Source: Candidatus Polarisedimenticolaceae bacterium
GTDB taxonomy: Bacteria > Pseudomonadota > Gammaproteobacteria > Chromatiales > Chromatiaceae
Assembly (NCBI GenBank): GCA_021648685.1
Contig: JAKISI010000031.1
Coordinates: forward strand, 1-41,102
Length of the DNA: 41,102 nucleotides
Direction of reading: 5' to 3'
The position numbers were made by a program, and so were the translations under genes. Numbering within the stretch: the stretch's first letter is position 1; each line of letters opens with the position of its first letter. Below the pieces are notes generated by a model that ran no database searches, was not told where the DNA came from, and saw only the letters and a list, made by a program, of their open reading frames with translations. Below, in pieces: positions 10,701-17,079 of the stretch.

Positions 10701-11319
10701 GGATCACGTCCTCGCCTCTGGCCGCAACGTCAACATCCTGGTGCTGGATACCGAGACCTACTCCAACACGGGCGGTCAGAACTCCAAAGCAACGCCTAAG
10801 GGCGCAGTTGCCAAGTTCGCAGCTGGCGGTAAACCAGACAAGAAGAAGGATCTGGCCTTGATGGCGATCAGCTACGGCAACGTCTATGTCGCCTCGGTCT
10901 CCTATGGTGCAAAAGGTAAGGATATCCAGACCCTGCGCGCCTTCCAGGAAGCCGAGTCTTATGATGGTGTATCCATTATCCTCGCCTACTCACCCTGTAT
11001 TGCTCAGGGCATCAACCTGCTGACCTCCAACCATACCTCACAGACGCTGGCACTGGAGACAGGTCATACCCAGCTGTTCCGCTATGACCCACGCAAGGCT
11101 GCTGCTGGCGACAATCCACTAAAACTGGATTCCAAGCCGCCCTCACGGCCACTGCGCGACTTCACCGAAACAGAAGGTCGTTTCGCCATGCTGGAGCGCA
11201 TCGACCCTGAAGCTGCAAAACGCTACGGTGAAGAGGCGCAGAAGGATGTTCTCAAGAAGTTTGAGCTATACAGCTACATGGCCGCCATGGCAGCTGATGA
11301 CGGCAAGAAGGAGGGGTAG
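7729..11319 (+). CDS. nifJ: Pyruvate:ferredoxin (flavodoxin) oxidoreductase, single-chain
   Basis: Oxidatively decarboxylates pyruvate to acetyl-CoA and CO2, reducing ferredoxin or flavodoxin; the reverse reaction is possible. 1196 residues, the usual length of homodimeric fused enzymes. Order: pyruvate-binding domain I with YPITPSSDMGEF near residue 25; domain II; the gamma domain with GADGTVGANKNSIK near 440 and GNGQATFIGAHQPNF near 490; two [4Fe-4S] sites, CTHCGKCPMVCP near 700 and CTGCTLCVDICP near 755; then the thiamine-diphosphate domain with GACVGCGETPY near 827, GDGWAYDIGYGGLDH near 980, ETYSNTGGQNSKATP, and the late cysteine in YSPCIAQGI. All cluster and cofactor motifs look intact. 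The start has AAAGGG eight bases upstream; an in-frame ATG at 7669 lacks family similarity. It is transcribed alone and ends at a strong terminator. Confidence 0.96.
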   Translation: MSKRNMVTIEGNEAAAYIAHLTNEVIAIYPITPSSDMGEFSDDWSSKGVKNLWGSVPDVVEMQSEGGAVAAVHGALQGGSLSTTFTASQGLLLMIPTMYKVAGELTPTVFHVSARALAAQGLSIFGDHSDVMAIRQTGFAMLSSNSVQEVMDFALISQCATLESRIPFVHFFDGFRVSHEVNKVDQLSRDVVRAMISEKSISAHRSRALNPDTPVIRGTAQNPDVYFQGRETVNPYYEVVPEVVQDCMDRLAKHTGRQYKLFEYVGAEDAERIILCMGSGNETIEETVETLTRQGEKVGLLKVRLFRPFSGKLLLEAIPASAKKIATLDRCKEPGADGEPLYKDVVTAFAQAAINGEISEMPRVVGGRYGLASKEFTPAMVKGVFDELKKDAPKNSFTVGIIDDLTNSHLEYDASFLPDSAKGVTSAVFYGLGADGTVGANKNSIKIIGEETDNYGQGYFQYDSKKAGAVTISHLRFGPNPIRSPYLVGNGQATFIGAHQPNFPERFEMLHKAAQGATFLLNTQHSADTIWDTLPRIMQEQMIEKQIKFYVVDAYTIAKETGMDRRINTIMQTCFFAISGILPRDEAIEKIKQAAKKTYGKKGKKILETNYAAIDGSLAGLHEVTIPTTIGSTLEMRQPVADNAPQFVQEVIAEIIANRGDLLPVSKIPADGTWPLGTAAYEKRELALDLPKWEEDLCTHCGKCPMVCPHAAIRSKVFPADMTKDAPESFKHVKVKGKDFAEGTHISYQVAPDDCTGCTLCVDICPVVDKNDPNRKALNMVTDRAYHEQERANWDFFLSLPDVDTTDVKTSTLKGSQLLQPLFEFSGACVGCGETPYIKLATQLFGDRMVIANSTGCSSIYGGNLPTTPYTTNKEGRGPAWCNSLFEDTAEFGLGYRLSYDMQTKQAHDMMANMRDQIGAELVDSLTAADQSTDAGIKEQRTRVENLRKVLANIQSDEARSLEAVSTHLTKKSVWIIGGDGWAYDIGYGGLDHVLASGRNVNILVLDTETYSNTGGQNSKATPKGAVAKFAAGGKPDKKKDLALMAISYGNVYVASVSYGAKGKDIQTLRAFQEAESYDGVSIILAYSPCIAQGINLLTSNHTSQTLALETGHTQLFRYDPRKAAAGDNPLKLDSKPPSRPLRDFTETEGRFAMLERIDPEAAKRYGEEAQKDVLKKFELYSYMAAMAADDGKKEG

Positions 11320-11350
11320 CCTGAAAACCTTTTAGTTAAGGGGAAACAGG

Positions 11351-11384
11351 GGGCGGTAACACTTAGCGTGTTACCGCCCTTTTT
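11351..11384 (+). terminator. Strong intrinsic terminator after the pyruvate oxidoreductase gene
   Basis: A perfect 12-bp GC-rich stem (GGGCGGTAACAC / GTGTTACCGCCC), a 5-base loop and five Ts. The stop codon of the convergent lipoprotein gene lies in the loop, and the far arm encodes its last residues. Confidence 0.93.
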
Positions 11385-12805
11385 GGTTTTGGAGTGGTTG
11401 GATGTGCCACAGGAGCCGGCAGCCTTGGGGGCGAAAGTGGCGTCAAGTTCGGGAGCTGCTTTGGTTTTGAAGGCGGGTTTAGAGGCAGCAGCTGTCTGAT
11501 TGGGGGGCGCGGTGTTTGGATTGAACGGTCGGACAGAGGCGGCTTTGGCACGATCTGATCGGGTGTCCGGTTCCACTTCAGGCGGGGTTTGGGGGTAGAA
11601 GGTGGCTTTACCGGTGGAGGCAGTCTGCCAATGGCAGCTGCCGGAGCCGACTGGATGGTGACCATCTGCTCGGCGTGGATCTCTCCGTTGCGCCCAATCT
11701 GCGCCGTTAGCTGTATGCGTTGATGAGTCAGCGGCATACGCGGGTCTATCTCTTTGGCGGCACTGTCGACGGGCATATCCATCTGCAGGTTACCAATGCG
11801 TAGCGTGCCAGCATCTGTTGCCGGCCTTGGATAGCCTTGAATTACAAGTCGCTCTACCCTGCCATTGAATGGTGTATCGGGTTTAAGCCGCAGGGTTTTT
11901 CCCAGGAAGTGGCCATCGACCTGCGCTCCTTGCACCATTGCTAAACGCCCGTTTCGTAGTCTGTCGGGCCATGCGGTATCACGCTTGATCTGTAGCCCGC
12001 CGATAGAGAAGCTATCTGTGGCAAGATTCCTCACCAAGCCAGTTACAAGCCAGGTGGTTCCAGGAGCTGCTGGCTCCATGCGTGTGGCAACCAGAGAGCC
12101 ATCTGCAAGGTGGAGCCCACTTACCCGCAGCAGTTGACCCGGCCTGATATTGTTCAGAGTGTGCTGAACATCAAGGCCAGAGGGGAGTACGGTCTCGCTG
12201 TCCAGGTAGACGGTCTGCCCCAGGAGACGCAAACTGCCATTCTGTCGGCTGACTGCCTCAACCGGGCCGATCACCGCATCCAGCACCTCAATATGGCGAG
12301 CTGCCAGGCCATCCGTGGCGGGGAGGGCATGCACCTCAACCATTCGCCCGATTTTCAATGCCTGAATCGAAGCTGGCTGCCCGTTCAGGCCAATCTCCAC
12401 ATCGGGCGGGTAGCTGATGTGCAGGCCATTTACAATGATGCTGCCAAACCCGGAGATGGGGCCGATGATGCCTGTTCCTCCAAGACTATCGCCCTCGACC
12501 AGTATGCCGGTTCCACCAATCCCGTCTTCCTCGGGTTGCAGGCCGGTTCCACCAACTCCGTCGCCCTCCTCTTCCCCCCCAGCATGGTACGCCAGGGCTG
12601 CATGGTGCTCGGGCCAGCTCCCTCTGGTTTGGGAGCTACAACCAACCATGGCCATGGTGGAAAGCAGGGCTGCCAACAGCAGCAGCGGCATTATTCCAGA
12701 AAGATCAGTTAGCCGTATGTGCAGGGCGTAAGATATTGATTCAATAGCTTGTGTCATGTGCGTACGGCTGACTGATTTTTCCAGGATCGTGGCTCTACGT
12801 CTCAT
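11363..12805 (-). CDS. DUF5666 lipoprotein with GGTG repeats and proline-rich tail
   Basis: Probable envelope lipoprotein of unknown function, 480 residues from the chosen start. A hydrophobic stretch MPLLLLAALLSTMAMVGC ends in a lipobox-like MVGC about 55 residues in, so the n-region is unusually long. After it come three acidic glycine motifs (GDGVGGTGL, EDGIGGTGI, GDSLGGTGI), then GFGSIIVNGLHI and further beta-rich DUF5666-type units (for example GPVEAVSRQNGSLRLLGQTV and GLVRNLATDSFSIGGLQI). The last 85 or so residues are rich in Pro and Lys/Arg. The start at 12805 has AGGAG seven bases upstream and overlaps the end of the DUF6502 gene by 11 bases, indicating translational coupling. An in-frame ATG at 12757 is an alternative. 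The stop codon lies inside the opposing terminator. Confidence 0.85.
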   Translation of the reverse strand: MRRRATILEKSVSRTHMTQAIESISYALHIRLTDLSGIMPLLLLAALLSTMAMVGCSSQTRGSWPEHHAALAYHAGGEEEGDGVGGTGLQPEEDGIGGTGILVEGDSLGGTGIIGPISGFGSIIVNGLHISYPPDVEIGLNGQPASIQALKIGRMVEVHALPATDGLAARHIEVLDAVIGPVEAVSRQNGSLRLLGQTVYLDSETVLPSGLDVQHTLNNIRPGQLLRVSGLHLADGSLVATRMEPAAPGTTWLVTGLVRNLATDSFSIGGLQIKRDTAWPDRLRNGRLAMVQGAQVDGHFLGKTLRLKPDTPFNGRVERLVIQGYPRPATDAGTLRIGNLQMDMPVDSAAKEIDPRMPLTHQRIQLTAQIGRNGEIHAEQMVTIQSAPAAAIGRLPPPVKPPSTPKPRLKWNRTPDQIVPKPPLSDRSIQTPRPPIRQLLPLNPPSKPKQLPNLTPLSPPRLPAPVAHPTTPKPKRAVTR

Positions 12806-13661
12806 TGGGCGGCTCCTGTGGTGCCGAATCGTCATCTCCGGCGTAGAGATAGATCCCGAAGTTGATGCGCTGTTTCTTCCCGGGAGAGTGTGCATCCCTG
12901 CGCTTCATCTCCATAGCCTTGCGGTTGATGGTTTTGAGCGTCTGCATGCCGAGTCGATCGGCCATCTCATTGAGCTCTTTCACGCTGGCGCTGCTGAGTC
13001 TGTGGTAGGAGACGCTGCGCTCAAACAGGGGAGGTTCTGTGCCAAGCAGGTTGTGGACACCTGTGGCGATATGGTCACGCAGGTTTTTGCCAAAGTAGAA
13101 GGCCTTCTCATCAAATCCTTTTTTGGGGATGAAGGCTTCAGTGTTCAGTCGGATGTGGTTGCCTTCGACCTCTACGACACCCAGTCGCAACAGCTCATCC
13201 ATGACCACTCGCGGCCTTAGATCCTGCCGCGCAACGGCCGCCACAAGTTGCTCAAAGCTGGCCTCACCCCCCTGGCTTTTGCGAATCGGCAGTGCTTTGG
13301 GTGCTCCGTCCGCATCCAGATATTCCGGTTCTCCAATCCATCGGGCGACAAGCTGTGTGCCGACAGCCACTGAGGTCGGGATGACTCCATCATCGGGTGA
13401 TTCCTGGCGCAGACGGCGGATATCTTTACGGTGTACGCCGGTCAGTAGACTGATCCGGCTGTCGGTCTGTGGTTTGCCGGGGATCGGAAACTCCCGCTCT
13501 GCCACCTCTACATAGATAGATTTTAAAAATGCTGTGAGCGTGGGCAGGGTGATCCCATAGGCAAGCAGCAGCCGCACCAGTGGTCTCAGCAGGGTGCGCA
13601 GTGCCGCAACCAGTGATTTGGGTGGCTCACCCGGTTTTAAATCGCTTGCTTTTTTTACCAT
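12795..13661 (-). CDS. DUF6502 family protein, possible DNA-binding regulator
   Basis: A 288-residue cytoplasmic protein of a family known only as DUF6502. Features seen: LRPLVRLLLAYGITLPTLTAFLKSIYVEVAE near the N-terminus and SRISLLTGVHRKDIRRLRQ, a helix-turn-helix-like segment, around residue 70-90; basic C-terminal region KTINRKAMEMKRRDAHSPGKKQR. No transmembrane segment or catalytic motif is apparent. The start at 13661 follows the family N-terminus; the frame runs further upstream but into the regulatory region. First gene of an operon with the DUF5666 lipoprotein, divergent from a secreted-protein gene. From its helix-turn-helix-like segment and the paired operators between the divergent genes, I infer it may be the local regulator. 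Family call is fairly sure; function is not known. Confidence 0.8.
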   Translation of the reverse strand: MVKKASDLKPGEPPKSLVAALRTLLRPLVRLLLAYGITLPTLTAFLKSIYVEVAEREFPIPGKPQTDSRISLLTGVHRKDIRRLRQESPDDGVIPTSVAVGTQLVARWIGEPEYLDADGAPKALPIRKSQGGEASFEQLVAAVARQDLRPRVVMDELLRLGVVEVEGNHIRLNTEAFIPKKGFDEKAFYFGKNLRDHIATGVHNLLGTEPPLFERSVSYHRLSSASVKELNEMADRLGMQTLKTINRKAMEMKRRDAHSPGKKQRINFGIYLYAGDDDSAPQEPPNET

Positions 13662-13732
13662 ATTTTCATTCTGCCACTGCGTGGGGGTGCTGACTATGTT
13701 GCACAAAAACCATTTTAACCCTGAATATACCA

Positions 13733-13761
13733 TTGACGCGGGATTATTTCCCGCATATCAT
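13733..13761 (+). promoter_or_regulatory. Sigma-70 promoter for the secreted-protein gene
   Basis: TTGACG (13733-13738), a 17-base spacer and TATCAT (13756-13761) form a near-consensus promoter about 80 bases before the start at 13842. The spacer is occupied by the first operator-like palindrome. Confidence 0.78.
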
Positions 13762-13789
13762 GCGCAAAACGTGGGAAATAGTCCCGCGT
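13736..13789. promoter_or_regulatory. Paired operator-like palindromes in the divergent intergenic region
   Basis: Two sites share the form G(C/T)GGGA-N5-TCCCGC: 13738-13754 and 13771-13787, with centres 33 bp apart, about three helical turns. Together they also form a larger inverted repeat with 19-bp arms (13736-13754 and 13771-13789) around 16 bases. The first lies between the -35 and -10 hexamers and the second covers the expected start of transcription. This layout is typical of a repressor that blocks RNA polymerase. Confidence 0.8.
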
Positions 13790-13841
13790 TTTTATGGCCT
13801 CTGCAGAGGCTTGATCCATTACATAAATCGAGGAGAGTGAG

Positions 13842-14342
13842 ATGAACTATTTTATGCGGAAGGATTTTGCAGTTTGCTTTGGGGTGTTGCTGGCTATGGC
13901 CATGGCTGCACCGGTTGCAGCAATAGGGGAGGTTCAGTCCATTGAGCAGATTGCAGTGGATGAGGTTGAGGTAACTCGGGGTGCTGATGAGCTTCAGGCC
14001 GTGCTGAGGCCGCATCCTGATCTGGATGTGGTTAATACCGTGCTTGTATTCAACAATGTCCTTAGCGCGACAGTGGTTGTTCGATGCGTGGCTTATGGTG
14101 TCAACGGCCGTCCACTTGGCAAAATCAATAAGGTCAAGATTCCGGGTAACGGTTTGCGCTTTATACTGGCTTCAGACCTTGCCAATGGCCGCGACTTTGT
14201 CGGCAGCACCCTCTGTCACTCCGAAGGCAAAATTGTACCCGCTGCGTTCATTGCGGGTCGAATTCTTACCGATACACCAGCCAAGACAACCCATGGTTGG
14301 CCAGGCACCAAGATACGTTTCCCAACTGTTGTAACCTATTGA
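13842..14342 (+). CDS. Small secreted protein of unknown function
   Basis: 166 residues. An N-terminal signal peptide (MNYFMRKDFAVCFGVLLAMA, cleavage probably after APVAA) directs it to the periplasm or outside. The mature part of about 140 residues is predicted beta-rich, with runs such as NTVLVFNNVLSATVVVRCVAYG and two cysteines about 40 residues apart (VVRCVAYG and STLCHSEG) that could form a disulfide. I recognise no family. The ribosome site is GGAG in aggagagtgag just before the ATG. The gene has its own promoter with operators and its own terminator, so it is a separately regulated single gene divergent from the DUF6502/DUF5666 operon. The shared regulatory region suggests a common role in the envelope, which is inference. 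Confidence 0.82.
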   Translation: MNYFMRKDFAVCFGVLLAMAMAAPVAAIGEVQSIEQIAVDEVEVTRGADELQAVLRPHPDLDVVNTVLVFNNVLSATVVVRCVAYGVNGRPLGKINKVKIPGNGLRFILASDLANGRDFVGSTLCHSEGKIVPAAFIAGRILTDTPAKTTHGWPGTKIRFPTVVTY

Positions 14343-14357
14343 TATAACCAAGAAAGT

Positions 14358-14397
14358 GGTGATCCGCCAATATTATATTGGCGGATCACCTGTTTTT
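14358..14397 (+). terminator. Intrinsic terminator after the secreted-protein gene
   Basis: Perfect 14-bp stem GGTGATCCGCCAAT / ATTGGCGGATCACC with a 5-base loop, followed by TGTTTTT. It lies between the convergent secreted-protein gene and clpB. Confidence 0.9.
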
Positions 14398-16993
14398 ACA
14401 GCTGGGTAAAGATGAGGCCATCCGCACCGGCATCCACCTCAATCACGTCGTCCATCCCAAAGCGCCCTGACAGTATCTCCTGAGCCAGCGGGTTCTCCAG
14501 CTTTTGGCGAATGATGCGCTTGAGTGGCCGTGCACCGTACACCGGATCAAAGCCCGCTTCACCCAGTTGATCCATCGCTGCGGTTGAGAGCCGTAGCTCC
14601 ATCCCTTGCTCCGCCAGTCGCTCTTTGAGATAGCCGATCTGAATCCCGGTGATGGCGCGGATCTGCTCACTGCCCAGTGGGTGAAAGACCACGATCTCAT
14701 CCAGCCGGTTGATGAATTCAGGGCGGAAATGCTGGGTGACCACCTCCATCACGGCCTTTTTGATCTCGGCATAATGTGATTCGGTCTTATCTGCAGTGAC
14801 GCCGTCCATCATCTGCTGGATCACTCCCGAACCGAGGTTGGAGGTCATCACAATCACGGTGTTGCGAAAATCCACTGTCCGCCCCTGGCCATCGGTCAGA
14901 CGCCCGTCATCCAACACCTGTAACAGCACATTGAAGACATCAGGATGCGCCTTCTCAATTTCATCCAGCAGGATGACTGAATAGGGACGGCGGCGTACCA
15001 ATTCGGTCAGATACCCACCCTCTTCATATCCGACATAGCCGGGCGGTGCGCCAATCAGCCGGGCCACGGAGTGTTTCTCCATAAACTCTGACATATCGAT
15101 CCGCACCATGGCATCTTCGGTATCGAACAGAAACTCGGCCAGCGCCTTGCACAGCTCGGTCTTGCCCACCCCGGTTGGCCCCAGAAAGAGGAAGGAGCCA
15201 TTGGGTTGATTCGGGTCGGAGAGCCCGGCGCGTGAACGGCGAATGGCGTCGCTTACAGCGCGGATACCCTCCTCCTGACCGATTACCCTTTTGCGCAGGT
15301 TGGCCTCCATCTGCAACAGCTTTTCGCGCTCCCCCTCCAGCATCTTGGAGACCGGGATGCCGGTCCATTTGGAGACTACTTCGGCAATCTCCTCTTCCGT
15401 GACATTATTGCGCAGCAGCTTCATCTCCTGCATCTCGGCCTGGGTAGCCATATCCAGCTGCTTTGCCAGCTCCGGGATGCGGCCATATTGCAGCTCGGAC
15501 ATGCGCGACAGATCACCTGCCCGGCGTGCAGTCTCCAGCTCGATCCTGGCGCGTTCCAGATCCTCTTTGATATGAGCCGTGCCTTGCAGTGCGGCCTTTT
15601 CGGATTTCCAGATCTCATCAAGATCTGAGAACTCACGCTCCAGCTTTTCGATCTGCTCTTCGAGATCATTCCGTCGCCGCTTGGAGGCCTCGTCCTTCTC
15701 TTTTTTCAGCGCCTCGCGCTCGATCTTGAGCTGTATCAGACGCCGCTCCAGCCGATCCATCTCCTCCGGCATGGAGTCGATCTCCATGCGGATCAGGGAG
15801 GCGGCCTCATCGATCAGGTCAATCGCCTTGTCCGGCAGCTGCCGATCCGAGATGTAGCGGTGCGACAGGGTGGCCGCTGCCACAATGGCCGGGTCGGTAA
15901 TGTCCACTTTGTGGTGCAGCTCGTAGCGCTCCTTGAGGCCACGCAGGATGGCAATGGTGTCCTCTACGGAAGGCTCATCCACCAGCACTTTTTGAAAGCG
16001 CCGCTCCAGTGCTGCATCCTTCTCTATATATTGGCGGTACTCATCCAGCGTGGTGGCACCTACGCAGTGCAGCTCGCCGCGCGCCAGGGCGGGCTTGAGC
16101 ATGTTGCCTGCATCCATGGCACCTTCGGCCTTGCCTGCGCCCACCATGGTGTGCAGCTCGTCAATGAAGAGGATTACCTCCCCCTCCTGTTTGGCCAGGT
16201 CACTCAGTACCGCTTTGAGGCGCTCTTCAAATTCACCCCGGAACTTAGCGCCTGCAATGAGCGTGCCCATATCCAGTGAGAGCAGGCGCCGGTTTTTCAG
16301 CCCCTCAGGCACTTCACCGTTGATGATGCGCTGCGCCAGCCCCTCGACGATGGCGGTCTTGCCGACGCCGGGTTCGCCGATCAGCACGGGGTTGTTCTTG
16401 GTGCGGCGCTGTAGCACCTGGATGGTGCGGCGGATCTCGTCATCCCGGCCGATCACCGGGTCCAGCTTGCCCTGCTCGGCCCGCTCCGTCAGGTCAATGG
16501 TGTACTTCTCCAGCGCCTGGCGCTGATCCTCTGCATTGGGGTCATCGACCTTCTGGCCGCCGCGCAGCTGCTCAATGCCCTTCTCAATGGTTGGTTGGTT
16601 TGCACCTGAGGATCGCAACAGATCGCTCAGCCCTCCCTGGCCGGAAACCGCTGCCAGCACGAAAAGTTCGCTGGAGATGTATTGATCCTTGCGCTGCTGA
16701 GCCAGCTTGTCCGTCTGGTTCAACAGGCGGTTCAGGTCGTTGGAGATGTGCAGATCACCAGTGGCGTTTTCAATACTGGAGAGGCCATCCAGCGCCTGGT
16801 GCAGCCCAGAGCGCAGCTGGTTGATGTTGACATTGGCCTGGGTCAGCAGGTGGCGTACGGTTCCCCCCTCCTGATCCAGCAGTGCCAGCATCAGGTGGGT
16901 GGGCTCTATGAACTGGTGGTCACGCCCTACTGCGAGGCTCTGGGCATCGGCCAGAGCTTGTTGGAATTTACTGGTCAGTCGCTCCATTCGCAT
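14396..16993 (-). CDS. clpB: Protein disaggregase ClpB
   Basis: Hexameric AAA+ chaperone that pulls proteins out of aggregates together with DnaK. 865 residues against 857 in E. coli. Order: N-terminal Clp repeat domain ([20 protein letters not shown]), first AAA+ module with Walker A GEPGVGKT near 205 and Walker B LFIDELHT near 275, the coiled-coil middle domain from about 405 to 530 ([29 protein letters not shown]), second AAA+ module with Walker [11 protein letters not shown] near 605 and Walker [14 protein letters not shown] near 675, and the C-terminal small domain ending [12 protein letters not shown] lies nine bases before the start. No clear heat-shock promoter could be fixed by eye. 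Nothing is missing. Confidence 0.97.
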   Translation of the reverse strand: MRMERLTSKFQQALADAQSLAVGRDHQFIEPTHLMLALLDQEGGTVRHLLTQANVNINQLRSGLHQALDGLSSIENATGDLHISNDLNRLLNQTDKLAQQRKDQYISSELFVLAAVSGQGGLSDLLRSSGANQPTIEKGIEQLRGGQKVDDPNAEDQRQALEKYTIDLTERAEQGKLDPVIGRDDEIRRTIQVLQRRTKNNPVLIGEPGVGKTAIVEGLAQRIINGEVPEGLKNRRLLSLDMGTLIAGAKFRGEFEERLKAVLSDLAKQEGEVILFIDELHTMVGAGKAEGAMDAGNMLKPALARGELHCVGATTLDEYRQYIEKDAALERRFQKVLVDEPSVEDTIAILRGLKERYELHHKVDITDPAIVAAATLSHRYISDRQLPDKAIDLIDEAASLIRMEIDSMPEEMDRLERRLIQLKIEREALKKEKDEASKRRRNDLEEQIEKLEREFSDLDEIWKSEKAALQGTAHIKEDLERARIELETARRAGDLSRMSELQYGRIPELAKQLDMATQAEMQEMKLLRNNVTEEEIAEVVSKWTGIPVSKMLEGEREKLLQMEANLRKRVIGQEEGIRAVSDAIRRSRAGLSDPNQPNGSFLFLGPTGVGKTELCKALAEFLFDTEDAMVRIDMSEFMEKHSVARLIGAPPGYVGYEEGGYLTELVRRRPYSVILLDEIEKAHPDVFNVLLQVLDDGRLTDGQGRTVDFRNTVIVMTSNLGSGVIQQMMDGVTADKTESHYAEIKKAVMEVVTQHFRPEFINRLDEIVVFHPLGSEQIRAITGIQIGYLKERLAEQGMELRLSTAAMDQLGEAGFDPVYGARPLKRIIRQKLENPLAQEILSGRFGMDDVIEVDAGADGLIFTQL

Positions 16994-17079
16994 GGCGGTT
17001 TACTCCAAAAAAGTGGGTTGAGGGTTATAAGGCTAAGCTGGGGGAGTGGTGGAGGGAATTCAAGGGCAGCATTCCGGCT

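Noticed and set aside
12450..12580. The GGTG repeat DNA as a CRISPR or tandem DNA repeat.
   Set aside because: The units are similar as protein but diverge as DNA, have no constant spacer length, and lie in a coding frame.
12110..12712. A 200-codon plus-strand frame opposite the DUF5666 gene.
   Set aside because: The minus-strand frame has a lipobox, repeats and operon coupling; the plus frame has no family character.
14443..16824. Several open frames opposite or out of frame with clpB.
   Set aside because: High-GC coding DNA gives long shadow frames; clpB itself is intact along this span.
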